A stretch of 64,000 nt of DNA from Mycobacteroides salmoniphilum (GCF_004924335.1 NZ_CP024633.1:2542001-2606000), one strand, 5' to 3'. Numbered from the stretch's first letter, positions 23,795 through 33,667 are shown. Notes: a model not told the origin generated them from the letters alone. Program-made: numbers and translations.

Positions 23795-24924
23795 CAGCGG
23801 TTACCCCGATTCTCAAGTGCCGTAACGAACTGATCGAACAGGTACTCGGCGTCATGCGGTCCGGCCGCTGCCTCAGGGTGGTACTGCACCGAGAAGGCCG
23901 ACCCGTCGAGTAGCCGGATACCCTCCACCACACCGTCATTGGCGCAGGTGTGACTGACCTCGGCCCGCCCAAACGGCGTGTCGAACTGCTCGCCCGCTTC
24001 ACCTTCGAGGGCGAAGCCGTGGTTCTGCGCGGTGATCGCCACTCGACCGGTCGAGTGGTCGATGACCGGGATATTGATGCCGCGATGCCCGAAGGTCATC
24101 TTGTAGGTGGACCGACCCAGCGCCCGGCCCAGCAGCTGATTACCGAAGCAGATGCCGAACAGCGGGACTTTCTGCTCGAGCACCGCGCGCGTCACCGCCA
24201 CCACATGGTCGGCGGTCGCCGGATCGCCCGGCCCGTTGGACAGGAACACACCGTCGGGTGCCAGCGCGAGCAGCTCCTCCGGACTGATGGACGAGGGCAC
24301 CACCTGCACACGAATACCGCGTCGCGTGAAGTTGCGCGGGGTGTTGGTCTTGATGCCCAGGTCCAAAGCCGCGACAGTGAACCGATGGGCGCCATCAGGT
24401 TCCACGGTGTAGGTCTCATCGGTGCTTACTTCGCCGGCCAGATCCGCACCCAGCATCGCGGGTTGGCCATTGACGCGCGAGAGCAGGAAGTCGGTAGGCG
24501 CGTCGGCAACGGTTCCGCTGAAGATCCCCGCCTTCATCGACCCGCGGGTGCGCAGGTGACGGACGACGGCACGGGTGTCGATTCCGGCGATGCCGACGAC
24601 GTGCTGCTCCTTGAGGGCATTGTCGAGAGAACCCGTGGCCCGCCAATTCGATACCCGGTTGGATGGATCTCGCACCGCGTACCCGGCAACCCAGATCTTG
24701 CCGCCGCGGCTCTCGTTGTCCTCGTCGTTCCACCCGGTGTTGCCGATCTGCGGCGCGGTCGCCACCACGATCTGCCGGTGATAGCTCGGATCGGTCAGGG
24801 TTTCCTGGTAACCCGACATAGCCGTGCAGAACACCGCCTCGCCGAGGGTTTCACCCACCGCACCGAACGGCTTACCGGTGAACACCCGCCCGTCTTCGAG
24901 AACGAGCACCGCCTTGTCACTCAT
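23794..24924 (-). CDS. carA: Carbamoyl-phosphate synthase small subunit (glutaminase)
   Basis: 376 residues: an N-terminal CarA domain and a C-terminal class I glutamine amidotransferase with LSNGPGDP, the nucleophile cysteine in [15 protein letters not shown], and the catalytic His/Glu in [13 protein letters not shown]. The start at 24924 gives the canonical [14 protein letters not shown] opening and a four-base overlap with the upstream membrane-protein gene; the open frame beyond it is a shadow. Confidence 0.98.
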
Positions 24925-25418
24925 GACGCCTGCTTCCATTCCTCGTATTCGCTTCGCGGTCGTGCCAAAAATCCGGTGTCGATCTCGACGCCCGAGGGCA
25001 GCCGCCACCGAATCGCGAGAATTCCGTCGTGGGTAAGTACCTTGCCCGCCAGCGCCTTTGCCGTGCGAATCTCGGTGATGACATCCGCGGGTATCCAGAT
25101 GTCTGCGGTTCCGCTGCGCTCCAGCAGGACTCCACTGGTGTATCGAGTCAAGGTGGCGCTCGCCCGGTAGCCCAAGTCGCCCACCGCGATCCGATCTTGC
25201 CAGTCCGGTGCGATGGTACTGCCGACGTAGAGACCCTCCGCGGGTTCGATGACGATGTCGCCGCGCTCGGCGGGCACGACGGGCAGCTCGCCGACGGTAT
25301 CGGCCTGGCGCTGTGCGCGTGCGCGCCAGCCGCGCCACATCAGTCGGAAGAGCAGCACCGACAAGGTGAGTGAAGCGCCCGCCATGATGAGCGCACCGAC
25401 GAAGTCTCCGTGGTTCAC
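24921..25418 (-). CDS. Pyr-operon membrane protein with PH-like domain (Rv1382-like)
   Basis: 165 residues: one N-terminal transmembrane helix (~8-28), a basic linker ([10 protein letters not shown]) and a soluble C-terminal domain rich in beta strand ([31 protein letters not shown]...), resembling the PH-like domain found at this position in mycobacteria. Function unknown. Its four-base overlaps with pyrC and carA show it is translated in step with the pathway enzymes, so a role in envelope localisation or regulation of the pathway is possible. Confidence 0.85.
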   Translation of the reverse strand: MNHGDFVGALIMAGASLTLSVLLFRLMWRGWRARAQRQADTVGELPVVPAERGDIVIEPAEGLYVGSTIAPDWQDRIAVGDLGYRASATLTRYTSGVLLERSGTADIWIPADVITEIRTAKALAGKVLTHDGILAIRWRLPSGVEIDTGFLARPRSEYEEWKQAS

Positions 25419-26716
25419 AGCGCCACCTTGCCGTCCCGGGCAGTCACCCGGCCGCGCAGCAGCGTGGCAGTCACGGTGGCAGGCAACGTCATCGATTCGA
25501 AGGGGGTGTTGGCCGACTTACTGGCCAGCCCATCGCCGCTGACGGTCCAGGTTGCATCGGGGTCAACGATCGTGAGGTTCGCGGGCTCACCGACCGCCAG
25601 CGGACGCCCCTGGTCGGGCAGACCGACGATCTGCGCCGGACGCTCGCTCATCACCCTGGCGATATCGCGCCAGGTCAGCAATCCCGGTTTCACCATGGTC
25701 TCGACGACCACGGACAGCGCGGTCTGCAACCCCAGCATGCCGGGCCGCGCCGCGGCGAATTCGCAGCATTTCTCGTGATCGGCATGCGGCGCGTGATCGG
25801 TAGCCACACAGTCGATCACGCCGTCGGCGAGGGCCCGACGCAATGCTTCGGCGTCGCTTGACTCCCGCAACGGCGGGTTCACGCGGTACACACCGTCGTA
25901 CGAGACAAGCAGGCTGTCATCGAGCAGCAGGTGATGCGGAGTCACCTCCGCGGTGATGGAAATCCCTTGCGCCTTTGCCCATGTGAGCAACTCAACGGTG
26001 CCCGCGGTCGATGCGTGACAGATATGCACTGGGGCGCCGGTATCGCGGGACAAAATCGCATCCCGCGCGACGATGGATTCCTCAGCGGCGCGGGGCCATC
26101 CGGTCAGGCCCAGCTTCGCCGCGTGGGCACCCTCGTGCGCCACGGAGCCGACGGTCAGCCGCGGTTCCTCGGCATGTTGGGCGATGAGCACACCCAGCCC
26201 CTTGGCGTACTCCAGCGCACGTCGCATCACCAGCGGATCGTGCACACACTTACCGTCATCGGAGAACATCCGCACCCGGCCCGCGCCACGCGCCATCATC
26301 GCCATCTCGGTGAGCTGCTTGCCCTCTAGCCCGACGGTGACGGCGCCCACCGGATGCACGTCGACAAGTCCCACCTGTTGGCCGCGCTGCCACACGTGAT
26401 CGGTCACCACTGGGCTGTCCGCCACCGGGTTGGTGTTGGCCATCGCGAAGACGGCGGTATAGCCACCCAAAGCCGCCGCCGCCGAACCGGAGTCGATGGT
26501 CTCGGTGTCTTCACGGCCCGGCTCGCGCAGGTGCGTGTGCAAGTCGACGAAGCCGGGCAGCAGCACCTGACCGGGCGCTTCGATCGCCGTGTCGACCTCG
26601 GTCTCGATGCCCGGCCCAATACCGGCCTCGATGCGGGTGATCTGGCCGTCCTCGACGAGGACGTCTACCTGCTCACCCTCCCCGTACAGCAGTACGCCCT
26701 TGATCAAGACACTCAT
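25415..26716 (-). CDS. pyrC: Dihydroorotase
   Basis: 433 residues, class I. Zinc ligands in [10 protein letters not shown] (~60), [13 protein letters not shown], and the catalytic Asp in ATDHAPH (~308). Closes carbamoyl-aspartate to dihydroorotate. Four-base ATGA overlaps link it to pyrB upstream and the membrane protein downstream. Confidence 0.97.
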   Translation of the reverse strand: MSVLIKGVLLYGEGEQVDVLVEDGQITRIEAGIGPGIETEVDTAIEAPGQVLLPGFVDLHTHLREPGREDTETIDSGSAAAALGGYTAVFAMANTNPVADSPVVTDHVWQRGQQVGLVDVHPVGAVTVGLEGKQLTEMAMMARGAGRVRMFSDDGKCVHDPLVMRRALEYAKGLGVLIAQHAEEPRLTVGSVAHEGAHAAKLGLTGWPRAAEESIVARDAILSRDTGAPVHICHASTAGTVELLTWAKAQGISITAEVTPHHLLLDDSLLVSYDGVYRVNPPLRESSDAEALRRALADGVIDCVATDHAPHADHEKCCEFAAARPGMLGLQTALSVVVETMVKPGLLTWRDIARVMSERPAQIVGLPDQGRPLAVGEPANLTIVDPDATWTVSGDGLASKSANTPFESMTLPATVTATLLRGRVTARDGKVAL

Positions 26717-27657
26717 GCGGGCACCGCCTCATCGGAACCCACCAGGAGGTGGAACAGCACGGCCATACGGATATGCACTCCATTCGATACCTGTTGCAGA
26801 ACAGCGGATTGCGAAGAATCAGCCACAGAGGACGCGATTTCCATACCGCGCAGCATGGGGCCGGGATGCAGCACCACCGCGTGTTCGGGAAGAAGCCGCT
26901 GTCGGGCCTCGGACAAGCCGTACAGCACCGAGTACTCGCGCGCCGATGGGAAGAAGCCGCCGGTCATACGTTCGGCCTGCACCCGCAGCATCAGAACCGC
27001 GTCCGCCCCGGGCAGCTCGGCATCCAGGTCATGGGTGACCGTCACCGGCCAGGTCTCAATACCCACGGGCAGCAGCGTGGGCGGTGCCACCAGCACCACT
27101 TCCGCACCGAATGTACTGAGCAACAAGGCATTCGACCGAGCAACTCGACTGTGCAGGATGTCCCCGACAATCACGATGCGACGCCCCTCGAGGCCGCCCA
27201 GCCGCTGGCGGATGGTGAGCGCATCGAGCAGCGCCTGGGTGGGGTGCTCGTGGGTACCGTCGCCTGCATTGATGACCGCCGGGCCGCCCTCACCTTCTGC
27301 GGTCCACTGGGCCAGCTGGGCGGCAACTCCCGAAGCCGGGTGGCGCACGATCAGCGCATCGGCACCGATCGCGCGCAAGGTCAAAGCGGTGTCGCGCAGC
27401 GACTCGCCCTTGGCCACTGACGAGCCCGATGCGCTGACGTTGATGACGTCCGCGCTCATCCACTTGCCCGCGACCTCAAAGGAAACTCTGGTCCGCGTGG
27501 AGTTCTCGTAGAACATCGTGATGATGGTGCGCCCGCGCAGGGTCGGCAGCTTCTTGACCTCGCGCCCCGCCAGGGCCTGCAAGAACCGGTCGGCGTCATC
27601 GAGGATGGCGGTGGCCTCGTCGCGGGTCAGGTCGGCCGCGGACAGCAGGTGCTTCAC
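26713..27657 (-). CDS. pyrB: Aspartate carbamoyltransferase catalytic subunit
   Basis: 314 residues with the carbamoyl-phosphate loop [13 protein letters not shown] near residue 52, the HPTQALLD aspartate-site motif near residue 133 and the LMLRVQAER segment. No pyrI regulatory subunit is present, as usual in actinobacteria. Overlaps pyrR by four bases. Confidence 0.97.
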   Translation of the reverse strand: MKHLLSAADLTRDEATAILDDADRFLQALAGREVKKLPTLRGRTIITMFYENSTRTRVSFEVAGKWMSADVINVSASGSSVAKGESLRDTALTLRAIGADALIVRHPASGVAAQLAQWTAEGEGGPAVINAGDGTHEHPTQALLDALTIRQRLGGLEGRRIVIVGDILHSRVARSNALLLSTFGAEVVLVAPPTLLPVGIETWPVTVTHDLDAELPGADAVLMLRVQAERMTGGFFPSAREYSVLYGLSEARQRLLPEHAVVLHPGPMLRGMEIASSVADSSQSAVLQQVSNGVHIRMAVLFHLLVGSDEAVPA

Positions 27658-28229
27658 GAGGCCTCTCCCTGCCCGCTGTTGATCACCACGGAGTCGCGAC
27701 CGTCATGCTCGGTCAGCAGCACTTTGACGTCTTCGGAGCGTGCGGTCGGCACGTTCTTACCCACGTAATCCGCGCGCAGCGGCAGCTCCCGATGCCCACG
27801 ATCAACCAGCACCGCCAGCTGCACCGCGCGGGGTCGGCCCAGGTCGCGCAGCGCGTCGAGGGCCGAGCGCACGGTGCGTCCGGAGAACAACACGTCGTCT
27901 ACCAGGACAACCAGCGCACCATCGACTCCGCCCTCGGGAATGGAGGTGCGTTCGAGCGGGCGGTGGGGTTTGTTACGCAGATCGTCACGGTAGAGCGTGA
28001 TATCCAGGAATCCGGCCGGCACGTCGACACCGGAGAACTCGGTGATGTGTGCGGCCAATCGCTTGGCGAGCGTGGCGCCGCGGGTGGGAATCCCGACCAA
28101 TACGACGCGAGGTGCGTCACCGGAATCGGAAAGCGCGGTCTTTTCGATGATTTGATGCGCGATACGCGAGATGGTCCTGCCGACATCTGCGGCGGACAAC
28201 AGTTCGCGTCCCTCTGGTATTACGCCCAC
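27654..28229 (-). CDS. pyrR: PyrR: pyr mRNA-binding attenuator / uracil phosphoribosyltransferase
   Basis: 191 residues. [19 protein letters not shown] opens the protein, [14 protein letters not shown] is the flexible loop and [21 protein letters not shown] the PRPP motif. Binds UMP/UTP and the pyr leader RNA. I place the start at the GTG at 28229: it is preceded by AAGGAGG twelve bases away, and the only longer start (GTG at 28259) lies inside the predicted PyrR-binding hexaloop. First gene of the operon. Confidence 0.95.
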   Translation of the reverse strand: MGVIPEGRELLSAADVGRTISRIAHQIIEKTALSDSGDAPRVVLVGIPTRGATLAKRLAAHITEFSGVDVPAGFLDITLYRDDLRNKPHRPLERTSIPEGGVDGALVVLVDDVLFSGRTVRSALDALRDLGRPRAVQLAVLVDRGHRELPLRADYVGKNVPTARSEDVKVLLTEHDGRDSVVINSGQGEAS

Positions 28230-28241
28230 GCTTACGCGAGA

Positions 28242-28278
28242 CCTCCTTCTCCGCCTCACTGGACGGATCGTTAAAGGA
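28242..28278 (-). promoter_or_regulatory. PyrR-binding RNA hairpin overlapping the pyrR Shine-Dalgarno
   Basis: Read on the minus strand, the hexaloop CAGTGA (28256-28261) fits the PyrR consensus CNGNGA. It is closed by a 5-bp stem CCGTC/GGCGG (28262-28266 with 28251-28255), then a purine-rich internal bulge, then a lower stem TCCTT/AAGGA (28274-28278 with 28244-28248). The lower right strand is part of the AAGGAGG ribosome-binding site, so PyrR-UMP binding should block pyrR translation and the coupled genes behind it. PyrR-dependent translational repression is known in M. smegmatis; the fold here is my own pairing. Confidence 0.75.
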
Positions 28279-28343
28279 TGTCACTTATCGCCAGGGAGCT
28301 TAGCATCCGGGCACCCGACAGCCACGACTGACAGGATGGAGTC

Positions 28344-29564
28344 ATGTCCGAGTCTGACGGCACGTTTGATGCAGCTCTCGCTCCGATTCGCGCCGCGGTC
28401 AATGACCGCATTCTGGCCGGAGCGGTCACGCTGGTGTGGCAGGGCGGGCAGCTCAAGCACCTGGGCGCCGTGGGTTATCGCGATGTCGACGCCGGTCTGC
28501 AGATGGCCGACAACACCATTTTTCGCATCGCGTCCATGACAAAGCCGGTGATCAGTGCGGCCGCCATGACTCTTGTCGACGACGGCACGATCCGCCTGAA
28601 CGACCCGATCACCACCTGGCTGCCGGAGTTCGCCCAGATGCGGGTGCTCACAGATCCGGACGGCCCGCTGGATGACACATTCCGGGCGCCGCGCACCATC
28701 ACTGTCGAGGACCTGTTGACCCATCGCAGTGGGCTGACCTACGACTTCATCGCGACCGGACCGATAGCGAAGGCCTACCAGCCGCTGCACACCGCGGCAT
28801 TCAGCGAGCCCGACGAGTGGATCGGGGCCATCGCCGCGCTGCCGTTGGTCTACCCGCCCGGTGAACGCTTCCATTACAGCCATTCCACCGATGTGCTCGG
28901 CCTACTCATCGCTCGTGCGGCGGGGCTACCGCTCAACGAGCTATTGCGTCAACGAATCCTGGATCCGTTGGGCATGTCCGATACCGATTTCTTCGTTCCC
29001 GAGCGCAAGGCGAGCCGATTGGCACGCCTGTACGGCCTCGGAGACGACGACCAGATCGTGGTGGCCGACCGCGGCTATCTCACCTCGATGCCGACGTCAG
29101 CACCGGCGCTGTGCCGCGGCGGCGGCGCTCTCGCGAGCACCGCGCACGACTACCTCACCTTCGCGCGGGCGCTCCTCGGCGGTGGACAGGCCGACGGAGT
29201 GCGCATCCTCTCCCCCGAATCGACCGCCGCGCTGCGCACCAACCGCCTCACCCCGGCTCAGCGGAAGCTGCCGTCCTTCGGCCTGCCGTACTGGACCGGA
29301 CGCGGTTTCGGCCTTGGCCTGTCGGTCGTGCTCGATCCGAACGAGGCCGCATTGTTCGGTCCGGGCGGCGCCGGCACCTTCGGCTGGCCGGGGGCATTCG
29401 GCACCTGGTGGCACGCCGACCCGAAGGCCGACGCGATCCTGATGTTTCTGCCGCAGTGGCGCATGCCGGACCTGGACCCAAAGGCCGCCCTGGCGCGTAC
29501 ATCCACGCTGCGACTGCAGCTGCTCCATGTTCAGTTCGCGCAGGCGGTCTACGCCGCGCTGTAG
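28344..29564 (+). CDS. Serine hydrolase, beta-lactamase/DD-peptidase-like (class C type)
   Basis: 406 residues with the SxxK nucleophile motif IASMTKPV (~residue 68) and the YSH tyrosine motif (FHYSHSTD, ~residue 176), plus LLTHRSGLTYD typical of EstB/LipL-type esterases. The C-terminal third motif (WHADPKAD) departs from KTG. Probably a cytoplasmic esterase since no signal peptide is visible. Divergent from the pyr operon and 95 bases before accD6. Confidence 0.88.
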   Translation: MSESDGTFDAALAPIRAAVNDRILAGAVTLVWQGGQLKHLGAVGYRDVDAGLQMADNTIFRIASMTKPVISAAAMTLVDDGTIRLNDPITTWLPEFAQMRVLTDPDGPLDDTFRAPRTITVEDLLTHRSGLTYDFIATGPIAKAYQPLHTAAFSEPDEWIGAIAALPLVYPPGERFHYSHSTDVLGLLIARAAGLPLNELLRQRILDPLGMSDTDFFVPERKASRLARLYGLGDDDQIVVADRGYLTSMPTSAPALCRGGGALASTAHDYLTFARALLGGGQADGVRILSPESTAALRTNRLTPAQRKLPSFGLPYWTGRGFGLGLSVVLDPNEAALFGPGGAGTFGWPGAFGTWWHADPKADAILMFLPQWRMPDLDPKAALARTSTLRLQLLHVQFAQAVYAAL

Positions 29565-29574
29565 CGACGAGGCC

Positions 29575-29592
29575 TCTGTAGGCATTCTTGAG
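29575..29592 (+). promoter_or_regulatory. Candidate degenerate SARP box upstream of accD6-like gene
   Basis: TCTGTAG-GCAT-TCTTGAG: two heptamers with an 11-bp period, the second identical to the second heptamer of the SDR box at 43619. Ten bases later comes CACCAT, a possible -10. The first repeat is divergent, so this is suggestive only. Confidence 0.35.
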
Positions 29593-29659
29593 CCCTCGAC
29601 AACACCATGGAAGACAACGCAGTTCGACAGCCCACACCAACCCGATACCGAGGTTCACG

Positions 29660-31090
29660 ATGACGATCCTGGCTCCTGAGACCAGCAGCGAACCCAGCGA
29701 ATCGCTCGATCCGCGTGATCCGTTGCTGCGTCTGAACATGTTCTTCGATGACGGCACGGTGGAGTTGCTGCATGAGCGTGATCGCTCGGGTGTGCTGGCC
29801 GCCGCTGGCACGGTCAACGGAGTCAGGACCATCGCCTTTTGCACCGATGGCACCGTCATGGGCGGAGCCATGGGTATCGAGGGCTGCCGGCACATCGTGA
29901 ACGCCTACGACACCGCCATCGAGGAGCAAAGCCCCATCGTGGGGATCTGGCACTCCGGCGGTGCCCGCCTGGCCGAAGGGGTCTCGGCCCTGCACGCGGT
30001 CGGGCTGGTCTTTGAGGCCATGATCCGGGCCTCCGGTTACATCCCGCAGATCTCGATCGTGGTCGGATTCGCCGCTGGCGGTGCCGCCTACGGCCCCGCC
30101 CTGACCGACGTCATCATCATGGCCCCCCAAAGCCGCGTGTTCGTCACCGGCCCGGACGTGGTGCGCAGCGTGACCGGCGAAGACGTCGACATGGCCACCC
30201 TGGGCGGCCCCGAAGCCCACCACAAAAAATCCGGGGTCTGCCACATCGTGGCCGACGACGAACTGGACTCCTACGCGCGCGGGCGCAAACTGATCGGCTT
30301 CTTTTGCCAGCAAGGCGTTTTCGATCGCGGCCGCGCCGAATCCGATCACACCGACCTACGCGCACTGCTGCCCGCATCAGCCAAACGCGCCTACGACGTA
30401 CACCCCATCGTCAACGCCCTGCTGGACGCCGATGACCCGTTCGAAGAGTTCCAGGGCAAATGGGCCCCCTCCATGGTCATCGGCCTGGGCCGCCTGGCCG
30501 GACGCAGCGTCGGAGTCCTGGCCAACAACCCACTGCGCCTGGGCGGCTGCCTGAACTCCGAAAGCGCCGAAAAAGCAGCACGTTTCGTACGCCTATGCAA
30601 CGCCTTCGGCATCCCCCTGATCGTGCTCGTGGACGTACCCGGCTACCTACCCGGCGTCGGCCAGGAATGGGGCGGAGTCGTGCGCCGCGGCGCCAAACTG
30701 CTGCACGCCTTCGGTGAAGCCACCGTGCCGCGCGTCACCCTGGTGACCCGCAAAATCTATGGCGGGGCCTACATCGCCATGAACTCACGCTCACTAGGGG
30801 CCACCAAAGTCTTCGCCTGGCCCGACGCCGAAGTCGCCGTCATGGGCGCCAAAGCCGCCGTCGGCATCCTGCACAAAAAACAACTCGCCGCCGCCCCCGC
30901 AGACGAACGCGAAGCCCTCCACGAAGAACTCGCCCTCGAACACGAACGCATCGCCGGCGGCGTGGACCGCGCCATCGAAATCGGCGTCGTCGACGAAGAA
31001 ATCGAACCCTCACAAACCCGCGCCGTCCTCACCCGCGCACTCGCCGAAGCCCCCTCACGACGCGGCCGCCACAAAAACATCCCCCTGTGA
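29660..31090 (+). CDS. Acyl-CoA carboxylase carboxyltransferase beta subunit, AccD6-like
   Basis: 476 residues, closely resembling mycobacterial AccD6 across its length (ESLDPRDPLLRLNMFFDDGTVELL, GGARLAEGVSALHAVG, VPGYLPGVGQEWGG, ending GRRGRHKNIPL). It makes malonyl-CoA with a biotinylated alpha subunit encoded elsewhere. In M. tuberculosis accD6 ends the FAS-II operon; here it stands beside type II PKS genes. Start at MTILAPET. Codon choice changes along the gene: from about 30,180 onward Glu, Lys and Gln are mostly GAA, AAA and CAA, unlike the 5' part. Confidence 0.93.
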   Translation: MTILAPETSSEPSESLDPRDPLLRLNMFFDDGTVELLHERDRSGVLAAAGTVNGVRTIAFCTDGTVMGGAMGIEGCRHIVNAYDTAIEEQSPIVGIWHSGGARLAEGVSALHAVGLVFEAMIRASGYIPQISIVVGFAAGGAAYGPALTDVIIMAPQSRVFVTGPDVVRSVTGEDVDMATLGGPEAHHKKSGVCHIVADDELDSYARGRKLIGFFCQQGVFDRGRAESDHTDLRALLPASAKRAYDVHPIVNALLDADDPFEEFQGKWAPSMVIGLGRLAGRSVGVLANNPLRLGGCLNSESAEKAARFVRLCNAFGIPLIVLVDVPGYLPGVGQEWGGVVRRGAKLLHAFGEATVPRVTLVTRKIYGGAYIAMNSRSLGATKVFAWPDAEVAVMGAKAAVGILHKKQLAAAPADEREALHEELALEHERIAGGVDRAIEIGVVDEEIEPSQTRAVLTRALAEAPSRRGRHKNIPL

Positions 31091-31111
31091 GTCACCGTTC
31101 CCAACGGCCGG

Positions 31112-31552
31112 TCATGTGTCCGGCGGCATACTCAGTTGCGCCAGAAGCAATCTAAGCTGCCCACGCTCCTCGTCGGTCAGAGCGACCGTTACTCGATGTT
31201 CCGCGCACGTGACTTCTTGGCGTGCCATGTCAAGACGCTGTAACCCTTTCCGGGTGAGGGAGGCGGGCAGTGTCCGGCCCTGTTCGGCGGATATTGGCCG
31301 CGTGACGAGACCCTCGTCCTGAAGCTGTTGCAGCACATCGCACATCGCCTGTCTGCTCACGCGTGCCTTACGGGCAAGCTGAGAGTTGGACGATCCAGGG
31401 TCCGCGTGCAGAATCTGCATACAGATAAAGGCCGACAGGGACAGGCCGAGGGGTTCCAGCCCCGCAGTCGCGTGTCGCCGCAGGAGCGCCGTGGTGCGGG
31501 TGAGTAGATAACCGAGCGGCGCTCCCGGATCGCTGTTATCCGCCGATACCAC
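31112..31552 (-). CDS. MarR-family transcriptional regulator
   Basis: 146 residues from a GTG start. A winged helix is seen at ~35-100 (LSAFICMQILH, SNSQLARKARVSRQAMCDVLQQLQDEGLVTR, then the wing RTLPASLTRKG), flanked by long dimerisation helices. It lies 15 bases after the transacylase gene and 21 bases from the converging accD6-like gene, so it is probably the third gene of the nitroreductase-MAT-MarR unit and may sense a pathway product. Confidence 0.85.
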   Translation of the reverse strand: MVSADNSDPGAPLGYLLTRTTALLRRHATAGLEPLGLSLSAFICMQILHADPGSSNSQLARKARVSRQAMCDVLQQLQDEGLVTRPISAEQGRTLPASLTRKGLQRLDMARQEVTCAEHRVTVALTDEERGQLRLLLAQLSMPPDT

Positions 31553-31567
31553 GGGAGGACTTACTCA

Positions 31568-32518
31568 TCACGATGCCAGGCGGGGCCCGATGGATCCAGA
31601 CACGTTCTCCCGCTGAGCAAGTGCTTCCCGAACCAGCGTGATGCTTTCCGGCGCCGATGCTTGAATTGCTTGTGGCGCCGGCTTTTCCCGACGAGTCAGC
31701 CCGCTGAGTGCCCCCTTGCCCAATTCAATACGAATGTCCGCACGGTACTGGCGAAACGACTGGGCGCAAAGATCCCATCGCACCTGGCGAGTCAACTGCC
31801 GGACCAGCCGGTGTTTGAGATCCAGCGGCCCGGTGACGAGTGCGCCGTCAGCGTTCGACAACAGCGGATGCCGGGCTGTCACCACCGCGGCGCTGTCCAA
31901 TGCCGCACCGAATTCCGCCTCGGCGGCCGCCATGTAGGGAGAATGGAAGGCCCCAGCCACCTGCAGCAATTTCACCTGGGTGTCGGCCGGCGGGTGGGCC
32001 CGCAGGTGATCCAGCTCGTCGAGTCGGCCTGCCGCCACCACTTGTCCTGGACCGTTCACATTCGCCACGAACAAGCCCAGCTCCTCCACCGCGCGGGTCA
32101 CGTCGCACAGGCCACCACCGACCACTGCCGCCATACCTGTGGGTTCGTGGTCACAGGCACGGCGCATTGCCAGACCGCGAAGCCTGGCCAGCCGGACGGC
32201 ATCGCGCGTAGTGATGGCACCGGCGGCCGCCGCAGCAGCCAGCTCCCCCACTGAATGGCCGGCGAAAATCATCCGGTCCGGCAGCCTCAGCTCGTCGCGA
32301 AGGCGCTCGAAAACCAGCAGCGAGGTAGCGACGATGAGCGGCTGAGCTATCGCGGTGTCGGTAATCTCGTCGTTCTCGGCCTCCGAACCATAGTGGCGCA
32401 GATCAAGATCAGCGGCTTCCGAGAATTCGTCGATCCGAGCCGACCCGGCAGCATCCAGCCAGGGCGTAATCATGCCTTTGCGTTGAGCACCTTGTCCCGG
32501 CATCACCATGGCAAACAT
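31568..32518 (-). CDS. Malonyl-CoA:ACP transacylase (FabD/MAT-like)
   Basis: 316 residues. MVMPGQGAQRKGM at the N-terminus, the nucleophile serine in FAGHSVGELAAAA (~residue 89), RLRGLAMRRA, and the catalytic histidine in GAFHSPYM identify an acyl-CoA:ACP transacylase. Start at 32518 because AGGAGG lies six bases upstream; an ATG at 32524 abuts the ribosome-binding site. Probably loads malonate on the cluster ACP, which is unusual because most type II PKS clusters borrow the fatty-acid FabD. Confidence 0.9.
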   Translation of the reverse strand: MFAMVMPGQGAQRKGMITPWLDAAGSARIDEFSEAADLDLRHYGSEAENDEITDTAIAQPLIVATSLLVFERLRDELRLPDRMIFAGHSVGELAAAAAAGAITTRDAVRLARLRGLAMRRACDHEPTGMAAVVGGGLCDVTRAVEELGLFVANVNGPGQVVAAGRLDELDHLRAHPPADTQVKLLQVAGAFHSPYMAAAEAEFGAALDSAAVVTARHPLLSNADGALVTGPLDLKHRLVRQLTRQVRWDLCAQSFRQYRADIRIELGKGALSGLTRREKPAPQAIQASAPESITLVREALAQRENVSGSIGPRLAS

Positions 32519-32537
32519 GTTCATCCTCCTGTATCCG

Positions 32538-33602
32538 CTAGACCGAAGTGACGACATCGTCATAAGCGAGGCGAGGCAGCCTCGGGTGCCAGGCATCTGG
32601 CCCGGGCTTGCCGATATTCACCACGACCAGGGATTGGTGCACCCCGTCGGGGAAAAACTCTTGGTCAACGGCATCCGCATCGAATCCCGTCATCGGTCCC
32701 GCGGCCAGACCGGCGGCGCGGATACCCAGAATGATGTAGCCAACCTGGATCAACGCATTGGTTCTCGCCGACGCGGCACGCGCATCGGCGTCTGCGAAGT
32801 AGTCCTTGGCTTCGGGAAGATGCGGGAACTGAGTACGCAACTCATCGTGAAAATTCAAGTCGGCGGCCAAAATTGCCACCAAAGGGGCTGCGAGGGTCTT
32901 AGCCTGGTTGGCGCCAATCAAATGCATGGCCAGCCGCGACCGTGCTTCGCCGGAACGCACCAAGACAATGCGAAGCGGCTGCTGATTCATCGATGTCGGA
33001 CCAAACTTGATCAGCTCGTAGATGGCCTGCATCTGCTCGTCGGAGACCGGCTCATCGGTGAAGGTATTGGCGGTGCGGGCCTCACGGAACAGCAGGTCCT
33101 GCGCGGCGGCAGGCAATGCCAGAATTCCCTGAGCCCCCAGCTCCGCTTCAGGTGCTGTTTTCCCTTGCAGCAGTGGGGAATCACTGTCATATCTCACGTG
33201 CCGCGACTTTGTCTGTAGCTCGCCCTCGACGCGCACAAGCACATCGTGAACGACACAGCTCGGGTTGGCCTCGGCGGGCTTACCTGGCCTGGTCTTTATC
33301 ACCAGGCAGTACACGGTTGAACGAATCTCGTCGGTATCGATGTATTCGAGGTCGATCATGGAGAAGTAGTGCCGCTTCTGTACCGGGTCGTGCTTACCCA
33401 TCTCACGAAAGTCGTATAGATCGTTGATGATTCCGGCTCTCGTGACGCTGGCAGGCAGGGCGGTGGTGTGGTCGAAAATCGCATCCTCGGTAAAGGTGGC
33501 CGCATAGCCTTCGATGTCCTGCCCGTCGAGTCGCTGCATCTGCCTGGAGTAGAACTGCTGCACCTCGGTGTAGAGGCTCGTGCTGATGTCAACGGTCGTC
33601 AC
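32538..33602 (-). CDS. SnoaL-like (NTF2-fold) / nitroreductase fusion protein
   Basis: 354 residues in two parts. Residues ~1-150 form a SnoaL-type NTF2-fold domain (EVQQFYSRQMQRLDGQDIEGYAATF..., DVLVRVEGELQTKSRHVRYD) like those of aromatic polyketide cyclases and hydroxylases. Residues ~185-354 form a nitroreductase of the RutE/HadB subgroup (ELIKFGPTSMNQQPLRIVLV FMN segment, GYIILGIRAAGLAAGPMTGF). GTG at 33602 is preferred because AAGGAG lies six bases before it; the ATG at 33689 gives a longer form. Proposed to modify the polyketide with FMN; substrate unknown. Confidence 0.82.
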   Translation of the reverse strand: MTTVDISTSLYTEVQQFYSRQMQRLDGQDIEGYAATFTEDAIFDHTTALPASVTRAGIINDLYDFREMGKHDPVQKRHYFSMIDLEYIDTDEIRSTVYCLVIKTRPGKPAEANPSCVVHDVLVRVEGELQTKSRHVRYDSDSPLLQGKTAPEAELGAQGILALPAAAQDLLFREARTANTFTDEPVSDEQMQAIYELIKFGPTSMNQQPLRIVLVRSGEARSRLAMHLIGANQAKTLAAPLVAILAADLNFHDELRTQFPHLPEAKDYFADADARAASARTNALIQVGYIILGIRAAGLAAGPMTGFDADAVDQEFFPDGVHQSLVVVNIGKPGPDAWHPRLPRLAYDDVVTSV

Positions 33603-33667
33603 GGTCGGCTCCTTAGTCTTATCCACCTGGCCTGGCACCTTCGGTGTCGCCAGTTTCCCTAGCGAGG

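Noticed and set aside
25150..25338. Extended carA start inside the membrane-protein gene
   Set aside because: The extra sequence is a frame-shadow; the CarA fold begins at 24924.
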